Below, piece by piece: positions 1-7,436 of a stretch of 48,028 bases of DNA (its first letter is position 1; every line of letters starts with the position of its first letter). The notes beneath the pieces are model-generated. The model searched no databases, was not told the origin of the DNA, and saw only the letters and a program-made list of their open reading frames with translations. Both the position numbers and the translations under genes were made by a program. Origin of the DNA: Clostridia bacterium (GTDB taxonomy: Bacteria; Bacillota; Clostridia; Oscillospirales; Acutalibacteraceae). The DNA lies in contig JAFRUA010000021.1 in assembly GCA_017434855.1 (NCBI GenBank), positions 1 to 48,028 of the forward strand, read 5' to 3'.

Positions 1-141
1 CGCCGCTCGATCGCGCGCACCTTTCACCGTCATATTGCCCAAATTTTCCTTGAAAGCCGAGAGGATTCCTGCGTCAAATTTATGCAATCTGACGATAAAA
101 TCTGCATCGCGCTCAAACGACCCGAGTTTTTAGAGGTGCCC
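1..141 (+). mobile_element. Right end of an insertion sequence (partial)
   Basis: The 18 bases 124-141 (GAGTTTTTAGAGGTGCCC) are the exact reverse complement of 47893-47910, which lies just upstream of a transposase start at the other edge of the window. This is the expected layout of the terminal inverted repeats of one IS in the same orientation, seen here at its right end. AATT follows directly at 142-145 and AATT precedes the other copy, so AATT may be the target duplication. The amount of IS sequence at the two edges is nearly equal (141 and 136 bases), which fits an assembly break inside a repeat. Confidence 0.65.
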
Positions 142-150
142 AATTCTTAA
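1..150 (+). CDS. Open frame entering from the left edge, possible transposase 3' end
   Basis: Frame 1 is open from base 1 to a TAA at 148-150 and would give 49 residues ending FLEVPNS. The last codons run through the IS terminal repeat. In other IS elements a transposase can end at the repeat, but the residues do not look clearly like an IS5-type C-terminus and frame 2 is also open to base 129. It may be untranslated IS sequence. No function is claimed. Confidence 0.25.
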   Translation, partial: RRSIARTFHRHIAQIFLESREDSCVKFMQSDDKICIALKRPEFLEVPNS

Positions 151-1734
151 TTATGTGCCGCTGGCGCCGTAGTTGGACAGCACACGCGCCGACGGGTCGT
201 TGACGTTGCAGCCGTCCCAGGCTTTGTTCGGCATCCAGAAATCCGCGATCATCCGGCTTTGGCCGGGATAGTACTTTTCAAAGAGTTCGCGATACAGCAG
301 CGATTCCTTTGTGAACGGCTGCGCGTGGGTATATTGCCCGCGCTTCGCTTCAAATTCGGCGTCGGTGTAACAGCCTTCCGCGAATTCCTTCAGGTCGTCC
401 ACCATGGAGTGGCCCACCGCGTCAGAAAACGCCGCCTTTTCGCGCCACAGGATCGAATCGGGCAGATAGCCGAGGCCCTCAAACGCATGGCGCAGCAGGT
501 ATTTGCCCTTGCCGTAGGTGTTCAGCTTCATAGCCGGGTCCAGCGCCATGACGTACCGCACGAAGTCGAGGTCGCCGAAGGGGACCCGCGCTTCCAGCGA
601 ATTGACCGAAATGCACCGGTCGGCCCGCAGCACGTCATACATGTGCAGCTCGCGCACGCGCTTTTGCGACTCGAGCTGGAACGCTTCGGCCGACGGCGCA
701 AAGTCGGTGTATTTGTACCCGAACAGCTCGTCGGAGATTTCGCCCGTCAGAAGCACGCGGACGTCGGTCTGTTCATGGATCGCCTTGCACAGCAGATACA
801 TGCCCATCGACGCGCGGATGGTCGTGATGTCAAATGTGCCGAGCAGACGGATGACGGTTTCCAGGCTGTCAAGCACGTCCTGCTTTGTCATATAGACCTC
901 GGTGTGGTCGCTGCCGATGAAGTCCGCGACCTGCCGGGCATACTTGAGGTCGATCGCGTCGGTGTCCATGCCGATGGCAAAGGTGCGGATGGGCGTTTTG
1001 CTCTCCTTTGCGGCGATGGCGCAGACCAGCGAGGAATCCAGCCCGCCGGACAGCAGAAAGCCCACCTTTGCGTCTGCCACCAGACGCTTTTTGACGCCGA
1101 GGATCAGCTTTTCGCGGATGTGCGCACACGCGGTGTCAAGGTCGTCACGGATGACCGCATCGACCGCGGCGATGTCGCAGTAGGGGATGAACTGCCCGCC
1201 CTTCCAGTAATGGCCCGGCGGGAAGGGAAGAATCTCACCGCACAGCCCCACAAGGTTTTTCGGCTCGCTGGCAAAAAGGATCACACCGCTGTCGTCATAG
1301 CCGTAATACAGCGGCCGGATGCCGATGGGGTCGCGCGCAGCGATGAATTCCTGCGTTTTGCCGTCAAAAAGGATGAGGGCAAATTCCGCGTCGAGCATGG
1401 AAAACATTTCGACGCCGTATTCAAAATACAGCGGCAGCAGGATCTCGCAGTCGGAGTCGCTTTGAAAGGTGTAGCCCTTCTCTTCCAGCGCGCGCTTCAT
1501 CTTCATAAAGCCGTACAGCTCGCCGTTGCAGACCACGGCGCTCCCGTCGCGCAGGAACGGCTGCATCCCCGCTTCGTGCAGTCCCATGATGGACAGGCGG
1601 TGAAACGCGAGCACGCCGCTGCCGGTGTCAACCACACGGTCCATATCCGGCCCGCGCGACACGGTCTGCGCAAAGCCTTTGAGAAAAGTTTCGGGCAGCG
1701 GTCCGCAGCCGCAGTAGCCCATCACAGAGCACAT
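151..1734 (-). CDS. asnB: Asparagine synthase (glutamine-hydrolysing)
   Basis: Makes asparagine from aspartate, glutamine and ATP in the cytoplasm. The 527-residue protein has the two expected halves: an N-terminal class II glutamine amidotransferase domain starting MCSVMGYCG, so that Cys2 becomes the catalytic N-terminal nucleophile, and a synthetase domain with the PPi-loop SGGLDSS at residues 229-235. Length is in the normal range for bacterial AsnB. The start has a GAGGTGA ribosome site 4 bases upstream. A 54-residue gene ends 9 bases upstream and is probably co-transcribed. The pair lies downstream of gdhA on the same strand behind a structured leader with a terminator, so asparagine synthesis appears to be set by the same nitrogen signal as gdhA and glnA. 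Confidence 0.95.
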   Translation of the reverse strand: MCSVMGYCGCGPLPETFLKGFAQTVSRGPDMDRVVDTGSGVLAFHRLSIMGLHEAGMQPFLRDGSAVVCNGELYGFMKMKRALEEKGYTFQSDSDCEILLPLYFEYGVEMFSMLDAEFALILFDGKTQEFIAARDPIGIRPLYYGYDDSGVILFASEPKNLVGLCGEILPFPPGHYWKGGQFIPYCDIAAVDAVIRDDLDTACAHIREKLILGVKKRLVADAKVGFLLSGGLDSSLVCAIAAKESKTPIRTFAIGMDTDAIDLKYARQVADFIGSDHTEVYMTKQDVLDSLETVIRLLGTFDITTIRASMGMYLLCKAIHEQTDVRVLLTGEISDELFGYKYTDFAPSAEAFQLESQKRVRELHMYDVLRADRCISVNSLEARVPFGDLDFVRYVMALDPAMKLNTYGKGKYLLRHAFEGLGYLPDSILWREKAAFSDAVGHSMVDDLKEFAEGCYTDAEFEAKRGQYTHAQPFTKESLLYRELFEKYYPGQSRMIADFWMPNKAWDGCNVNDPSARVLSNYGASGT

Positions 1735-1743
1735 GGAATCACC

Positions 1744-1908
1744 TCAATCGTGCGTGGTTGTGTTTTGCGCAAAGTCGCTTTGCGCGGCGTCGGGTTTCAG
1801 ATATGCCGCCCGCACCTGCGGGTCGGTTTGCGTCACGTTCAGTTCGATGTCTTCTTTCGGTTCCATAAAAAAGATCTGTTCTTTTTGCTGTTCGGTTGCC
1901 GGTTTCAT
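1744..1908 (-). CDS. 54-residue peptide encoded just upstream of asnB
   Basis: Begins MKPATEQQKEQIFF and ends NTTTHD; no signal peptide or membrane segment, and only acidic/polar residues after residue 16. It is not recognised. The reason to accept it is the ribosome site AAGGAG 7 bases before the ATG, the spacing of 9 bases to asnB, and its position directly after a leader terminator. It could be a small regulator or partner of asparagine synthase, or a substrate of an AsnB-like enzyme, but this AsnB looks like an ordinary synthase, so a peptide-modification role is speculative. Confidence 0.6.
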   Translation of the reverse strand: MKPATEQQKEQIFFMEPKEDIELNVTQTDPQVRAAYLKPDAAQSDFAQNTTTHD

Positions 1909-1989
1909 CGCTTTCACTCCTTATACTTCAATCATTCAAATGTTTTTCATCAAGGGGAATCGGACATGGGTTCGCTTTGCGGTATCCGC

Positions 1990-2044
1990 AAAAAAGTGGA
2001 GACAAAGACGCCTTCAGAGAGTCAGGAAAGACGTCTTTGCCCCC
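1990..2044 (-). terminator. Intrinsic terminator/attenuator in the asnB leader
   Basis: On the minus strand a 13-bp stem (2032-2044 with 1998-2010, containing CAAAGACG/CGTCTTTG plus GU pairs) continues into an inner CTTTC/GAAGG stem and is followed by six T (1990-1995). It lies between gdhA and the 54-residue gene, so it could end the gdhA transcript or act as a leader attenuator for asnB. Confidence 0.75.
2027..2044 (-). promoter_or_regulatory. Candidate ANTAR-type hairpin, asnB leader
   Basis: Minus-strand GGGGGC / loop AAAGAC / GTCTTT. The six-base loop has A at position 1 and G at position 4, the two bases known to define targets of ANTAR antiterminators, and its 3' arm is part of the 5' arm of the terminator at 1990-2044. 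The stem is mostly GU pairs, so this is the weakest of the four sites in the window. Confidence 0.4.
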
Positions 2045-2053
2045 GTATCAATA

Positions 2054-2118
2054 CAGACATGAGAAGGCAAATACCAAAATGGCTACGTTCAGAGAGAAGT
2101 CCTCATGTCCTGTATGAT
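2054..2118 (-). promoter_or_regulatory. Long branched leader hairpin before the asnB terminator
   Basis: Starting 9 bases after the gdhA stop, minus-strand ATCA-TACA-GACATGAG pairs with CTCATGTC-TGTA-TGAT to give about 16 bp with single-base bulges, and encloses a second small stem (TAGCCA...TGGTA). No T-run follows, so it is not itself a terminator. It matches no riboswitch I recognise. It may be an unknown aptamer or a stabilised gdhA 3' end. Confidence 0.5.
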
Positions 2119-2127
2119 CCTTGATGA

Positions 2128-3552
<1,425 letters not shown>

Positions 3553-3555
3553 TTA

Positions 3556-3593
3556 AAAACAAAAAGAGTCTTCAAGCGCTGATACGCGAAGAC
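3556..3593 (-). terminator. First intrinsic terminator in the gdhA leader
   Basis: Minus-strand stem GTCTTC/GAAGAC with an inner GCG/CGC, followed by TCTTTTTGTTTTT. It lies about 15 bases after the predicted transcript start and over 90 bases before the gdhA start, so it must be bypassed for gdhA expression. Confidence 0.8.
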
Positions 3594-3604
3594 CCCTTTG
3601 CCTT
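3589..3604 (-). promoter_or_regulatory. Candidate ANTAR-type hairpin 1, gdhA leader
   Basis: Minus-strand AAGGC / loop AAAGGG / GTCTT, with A1 and G4 in the hexaloop. The GTCTT arm is the 5' arm of the terminator at 3556-3593. It forms within the first bases of the predicted transcript. Confidence 0.55.
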
Positions 3605-3613
3605 ACGAGCGCC

Positions 3614-3643
3614 ATTCTACACCCGCGTTGTGCCGTTTGTCAA
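3614..3643 (-). promoter_or_regulatory. gdhA promoter
   Basis: Minus strand TTGACA (3638-3643), 18-base spacer, TAGAAT (3614-3619). Predicted transcript start near 3607. Confidence 0.8.
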
Positions 3644-3740
3644 CCCTTTTTTTGTATAAAAGCGCAAACTTTTGCAAAAAGCACAAATTCATGTTTGCAA
3701 CAAGAAAGATTTTTGTTGAATCTGTTTTTCCTGTTCGCCC

Positions 3741-3769
3741 TTGACGTTGGGCCGCAATGAGCGTATAAT
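3741..3769 (+). promoter_or_regulatory. glnA promoter
   Basis: TTGACG (3741-3746), 17-base spacer, perfect TATAAT (3764-3769). The transcript would begin near 3776, directly at the candidate ANTAR hairpin. Confidence 0.85.
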
Positions 3770-3776
3770 AAAAACG

Positions 3777-3794
3777 ATGAGCAACGGCGTTCAT
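3777..3794 (+). promoter_or_regulatory. Candidate ANTAR-type hairpin, glnA leader
   Basis: ATGAGC / loop AACGGC / GTTCAT: 6-bp stem, hexaloop with A1 and G4. GTTCAT is also the base of the following terminator, whose 3' arm carries a second ATGAGC (3820-3825). Two identical hexamers thus compete for one partner, a clear terminator/antiterminator switch. Confidence 0.65.
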
Positions 3795-3834
3795 TCGGGC
3801 AGGGTATCCCTGCGCCCGGATGAGCGTTTTCTTT
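3788..3834 (+). terminator. Attenuator in the glnA leader
   Basis: Stem CGTTCAT...ATGAGCG extended by CGGGC/GCCCG and capped by AGGG/CCCT, followed by TTTTCTTTATTT. Located between the glnA promoter and start, so constitutive transcription would end here unless antiterminated. A second 11-bp hairpin (3840-3850 with 3863-3873) follows and ends 2 bases before the AGGAGG site. Confidence 0.85.
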
Positions 3835-3889
3835 ATTTAAACAGTGCCGCAGAAAGCAGTGGGCGGCATTGTTCCAGGAGGTGCATCTT

Positions 3890-5101
3890 ATGCAGTTTTC
3901 CAAAGATGAAGTGCTGCAGTTCGTGCGGGAGGAAGATATCAAATTCATCCGTCTGGCGTTCTGCGACGTTTTCGGAAAGCAAAAGAACATTTCGATCCTT
4001 TCTGACGAGCTGGAGCGTGCGTTCACCTATGGTATCGCGTTTGACGCTTCGGCCATTGCCGGGTTCGGTGACGAGGCGCGGTCTGACCTTTTGCTCTGGC
4101 CGGAGCCGGACACGCTGGCGCTGCTGCCCTGGCGGCCGGAGCAAGGCCGCGTGGTGCGCATGTTTACACGCATCACTTATCCCGACGGCACGCCCTTTGA
4201 ATGCGACACCCGCAGTCTGCTCAAGCAGGCGATGACCGCCGCGGCGCAGCAGGGCTGTTCCTTCTTTTTCGGCGCGGAGCAGGAGTTTTATCTGTTTCAG
4301 CTGGATGAAAACGACAAGCCGACAAAGATCCCTTATGACGACGCCGGCTATATGGACATTGCGCCGGAAGACAAGGGTGAAAACGTGCGCCGCGAAATTT
4401 GCCTGACGCTGGAGCAGATGGGCATCCGCCCCGAAAGCTCTCACCACGAAGAGGGCCCCGGTCAGAACGAGATCGACTTCCGTTATGCAGACGCGCTGAC
4501 CGCCGCCGATCAGGCCATGACCTTTCAGACCGTGGTGAAAACCGTCGCGCATCGCAACGGTCTGTTTGCCGATTTTTCCGCCAAGCCCCTGCCGAACGCG
4601 CCGGGCAACGGATTCCACATCAATCTGTCTGTGCAGCCGTGCACGGACGACGGCGTTCTGCAAAAGATCATGGCGGGCGTTTTGGCGCATGCCGAGGGGA
4701 TGACGGCATTTTTAAACCCGACCGAGAATTCCTATCAGCGGCTTGGCAAAAACAAGGCGCCGGGTTACATCTCCTGGTCCGGTGAAAACCGTTCCCAGTT
4801 GATCCGCATCCCGGCGGCTGCCGATGAATACCGCCGCATGGAGCTGCGCTCGGCAGACCCGACGGCCAATCCGTACCTTGCGTTTGCGCTGCTGATCTAT
4901 GCCGCGCTGGACGGCCTGACGCAGAACCTGCAGCTGCCGCCGCCGTCAGACGTCAATCTGTTCAAAGAAAACGCCCAGTCGCTTGCACAGTACGAAAAGC
5001 TGCCGGCGTCTTTGGCGTCTGCGTGTACCGTGGCGGCGACCAGCGATTTTATCTGCGCCCATGTGCCGGCGCGGGTGCTGGATATTTATTGCAACAGATA
5101 A
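3890..5101 (+). CDS. glnA: Glutamine synthetase, type I
   Basis: Condenses glutamate and ammonia with ATP to glutamine. 403 residues, shorter than the usual 440-470 of type I enzymes; the trimming is mostly near the C-terminus. Signatures seen: beta-grasp N-terminus with IKFIRLAFCDVFGKQKN, metal-binding FFFGAEQEFY, GNGFHINLS with the active-site histidine, NPTENSYQRL, the arginine segment ENRSQLIRIP and DPTANPYLAFALLIYAALDG. No adenylylation-type tail was recognised. The start was set at MQFSKDE, preceded by AGGAGGTGCATCTT. Transcribed from a strong promoter through an attenuator, and followed 55 bases later by the ANTAR regulator gene in the same unit. Confidence 0.93.
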   Translation: MQFSKDEVLQFVREEDIKFIRLAFCDVFGKQKNISILSDELERAFTYGIAFDASAIAGFGDEARSDLLLWPEPDTLALLPWRPEQGRVVRMFTRITYPDGTPFECDTRSLLKQAMTAAAQQGCSFFFGAEQEFYLFQLDENDKPTKIPYDDAGYMDIAPEDKGENVRREICLTLEQMGIRPESSHHEEGPGQNEIDFRYADALTAADQAMTFQTVVKTVAHRNGLFADFSAKPLPNAPGNGFHINLSVQPCTDDGVLQKIMAGVLAHAEGMTAFLNPTENSYQRLGKNKAPGYISWSGENRSQLIRIPAAADEYRRMELRSADPTANPYLAFALLIYAALDGLTQNLQLPPPSDVNLFKENAQSLAQYEKLPASLASACTVAATSDFICAHVPARVLDIYCNR

Positions 5102-5156
5102 ACAAAAGGAACGTAAACAAAAGGAACGCCGAAAGACAAAGAAAGGGGGGTGCGGA

Positions 5157-5738
5157 ATGGAACTGCAAGAGCGCGTTTACAGTGTGCTCGTTGTTTCCGC
5201 GGCAGAAAAATTCAATGAAGCGCTGCTGCCGCTGCTGCCCTCCTCGGGCTTTGCGCCTGTGCGCATGGTCACCGATATCAGCGCCGCAAAACGCGCCTTT
5301 GCCGAGCGCGCCTTTGACTTTGTCATCATCAACGCGCCGCTGCCGGACGATATGGGTCTGCGCTTTGCCGTGGATGTCTGCGCCGGAAACGAAACGGTCG
5401 GTCTGCTCATGCTGCGGGAAGCGTTCTATGCCGAAGTGACCGAGCGCCTGACGCCGTATGGCGTATTCACCCTGCTCAAGCCCACCTCTGCCGGGCGGAT
5501 GGCAACGGCGCTGCAATGGATGGCGACGGCCCGCGAGCGGCTGCGCAAGACCGAAAAGAAAACACTCACCCTTCAGGAAAAGATGGAAGAGATCCGGCTG
5601 GTCAACCGCGCCAAATGGATCCTGATCGAGCACCGGGGCATGGACGAACCCCAGGCGCACCGCCTGATTGAAAAACAGGCGATGGACCGCTGCGTCACCC
5701 GCCGCGTGATTGCGCAGGAGATTATTGACGGGGGATAA
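5157..5738 (+). CDS. ANTAR-domain antitermination regulator with pseudo-receiver
   Basis: 193 residues. Residues 1-125 resemble a response-regulator receiver; the usual phospho-acceptor aspartate is replaced by Asn59 (IINAPLPDDMG) while the conserved lysine remains (Lys108, LLKP). Residues 137-190 form an ANTAR domain (LQEKMEEIRLVNRAKWILIE...VIAQEII), which in EutV and NasR binds paired RNA hairpins and prevents terminator formation. The lost aspartate suggests control by something other than phosphorylation. It follows glnA in one operon, an arrangement known in many clostridia, and the leaders of glnA, gdhA and asnB carry candidate targets. Start chosen at ATG after GGGGGGTGCGGA. Confidence 0.9.
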   Translation: MELQERVYSVLVVSAAEKFNEALLPLLPSSGFAPVRMVTDISAAKRAFAERAFDFVIINAPLPDDMGLRFAVDVCAGNETVGLLMLREAFYAEVTERLTPYGVFTLLKPTSAGRMATALQWMATARERLRKTEKKTLTLQEKMEEIRLVNRAKWILIEHRGMDEPQAHRLIEKQAMDRCVTRRVIAQEIIDGG

Positions 5739-5765
5739 GTCCGCCGTTCACACGGAAAGAAAAGC

Positions 5766-5813
5766 ATCGGGCTTCAAAGCAGCCGTTTGACCGCTTTGAA
5801 GCCCGATTTGTTT
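5766..5813 (+). terminator. Terminator of the glnA operon
   Basis: Perfect 15-bp stem ATCGGGCTTCAAAGC (5766-5780) with GCTTTGAAGCCCGAT (5793-5807), then TTGTTTATC. A diverged copy of the same sequence lies at 25496-25545. Confidence 0.9.
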
Positions 5814-5918
5814 ATCTTCGGTCATGCTGTTCAAACGGTCCGATGACGGAATGCTTTGCAACGCCTTGCATAAAAGGCGCCCTTTGCTGCGCTTTTGCCA
5901 AAAGCGGGCCGGTTTGTA

Positions 5919-5947
5919 TTGACGGACGGGAAGATTTGCTTTATAAT
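5919..5947 (+). promoter_or_regulatory. Promoter of the glycosidase pair
   Basis: TTGACG (5919-5924), 17-base spacer, TATAAT (5942-5947), 46 bases before the start codon. Confidence 0.8.
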
Positions 5948-5992
5948 GAATACATGGGTTTTTCAGACAAAAAGCGAAGGAGGATCAGCACA

Positions 5993-7375
5993 ATGTCTGC
6001 GTACACTTTTTATCAGGTCTTGAAAACATTGCTTGCCTGGGTGTATCTCATTTCTTCCGCGTTTTCGCCTGCGGTCGGCGGCGGGGATTTTGCGCCGTCA
6101 CAGCCTGCTGCACCCGGCGACGCGTCAATGTACATCCGGGCCGACGCCGTTGACACGGGAATCGATATCTATACGCCCAGGGTGGAGGGCGGCGGTTATC
6201 GCTACGGCCCGTCGATGATCCTCAACACCGACGGCAGCCTGGACGTCTGGTGCGCGACCGACGGCCCCGGCGACATTTCAGACATGATCAGCTATCAGCG
6301 CCTGTATGACGGCGGAAAGCGCAGCAGCGCCGAAAAGCTGGCCCTGAAGCCGACCGGCGGCGGCTGGGACGATCTTTCCACCTGCGACCCGGGCGTCATC
6401 AAGTTCGGCGGCTACTATTACATCGGCTACACAACAACGCTGGACAATCGCGGCGTTGACAACGATATTTGCGTGGCGCGCAGCAAATCTCCCGACGGTC
6501 CGTATGAAAAATGGACGGGCAGCGGCTGGGGCGCCGAACCTGCGCCGCTGATCGAATACACCGGCAACCCGGATTACTGGGGCGCCGGGGAGCCGTCGTT
6601 TGTGCTGATGGGCGACCGGCTCTATATCTATTACAGTTGGAACCAAAACGAACCGGCAACGCGGCTGGCCATTGCGGACGCAACCGACGAAAACTGGCCC
6701 GCCACGCTGGAATACAAGGGGGACGTCATTCCGGAAAAGAACGGCGGCGCCGATTCGACGGATGTGAAATATGTGGATGCGTTCGGACGGTTCATCGCCG
6801 TTTTTACAGACAAGCGCTTTTCTTCCGACAGTTTTATCTCTGTCTGGGAATCCTTCGACGGGGTGAACTTCCGTCAGAGCGACATCATCAAGACCAACAC
6901 GGCGCAGTACCTCCACAACTGCGGGATCTCCGGCCGCGCGGACGGCCACATCGGTGCGGGCGACCCGGTGTATCTCGGATATGCCTATGGCGAATGGGGC
7001 CCGGTCGGCTGGGCGACACGGCTGCATCAGATCACACTGTCGCTTTCTGACGCGCCGCAGACGGACGATGCCGGGGAAAAGAACATTGAGATGCCGATCA
7101 CGTCACGGCCTGTCAGCGCGGTCCCGGATATCTTGACCGTCAAAGCGGAAAAGCAGACCTATACCATTTCCAGGTCGCAGCAGGTCTGGATCCTGGCCTA
7201 TGACAACGACGGCTATATCTTCCCCGTGCTTGCCGGCACCAGGTTTTACGGCTATGACCGGTCCGTCATCCGGATCGTTGGCGGGCGGATGTTCCCTGTC
7301 GGCGAGGGGTCCACGCGGGTCTTTTTCAACTGGAACGGGATGCGCGGCGACTTTTTGGTGAAGGTTGTGAAATAG
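5993..7375 (+). CDS. Exported beta-propeller glycosidase-like protein with C-terminal Ig-like domain
   Basis: 460 residues. A hydrophobic segment at about 8-28 suggests export or membrane anchoring. Residues ~50-370 read like the five-bladed propeller shared by GH43-like families: repeated W/Y/G-rich strands such as YRYGPSMILNTDGSLDVWCA, DPGVIKFGGYYYIGYTTT, GAGEPSFVLMGDRLYIYYSW. The last ~90 residues form a bacterial Ig-like (BIG2-type) fold ending TRVFFNWNGMRGDFLVKVVK. The start follows AAGGAGGATCAGCACA. A GH116 gene follows in the same direction 61 bases on, so the two probably act on one plant or host glycan. Catalytic residues were not assigned, so activity is unproven. Confidence 0.7.
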   Translation: MSAYTFYQVLKTLLAWVYLISSAFSPAVGGGDFAPSQPAAPGDASMYIRADAVDTGIDIYTPRVEGGGYRYGPSMILNTDGSLDVWCATDGPGDISDMISYQRLYDGGKRSSAEKLALKPTGGGWDDLSTCDPGVIKFGGYYYIGYTTTLDNRGVDNDICVARSKSPDGPYEKWTGSGWGAEPAPLIEYTGNPDYWGAGEPSFVLMGDRLYIYYSWNQNEPATRLAIADATDENWPATLEYKGDVIPEKNGGADSTDVKYVDAFGRFIAVFTDKRFSSDSFISVWESFDGVNFRQSDIIKTNTAQYLHNCGISGRADGHIGAGDPVYLGYAYGEWGPVGWATRLHQITLSLSDAPQTDDAGEKNIEMPITSRPVSAVPDILTVKAEKQTYTISRSQQVWILAYDNDGYIFPVLAGTRFYGYDRSVIRIVGGRMFPVGEGSTRVFFNWNGMRGDFLVKVVK

Positions 7376-7436
7376 CATGCTCCGGATGGAATTGTGCTGT
7401 TACCATAAACAAGTCTGAATGAAAGGCGGTTTTCTT

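Noticed and set aside
1744-1908. Lasso-peptide precursor with asnB as cyclase
   Set aside because: No B-protein (protease/RRE) gene and AsnB has an intact N-terminal Cys amidotransferase domain and lies in a nitrogen cluster.
259-2124. Long open frame on the plus strand opposite asnB
   Set aside because: It is a GC-rich shadow of asnB, with His/Arg/Val-rich composition and no ribosome site; AsnB on the minus strand is unmistakable.
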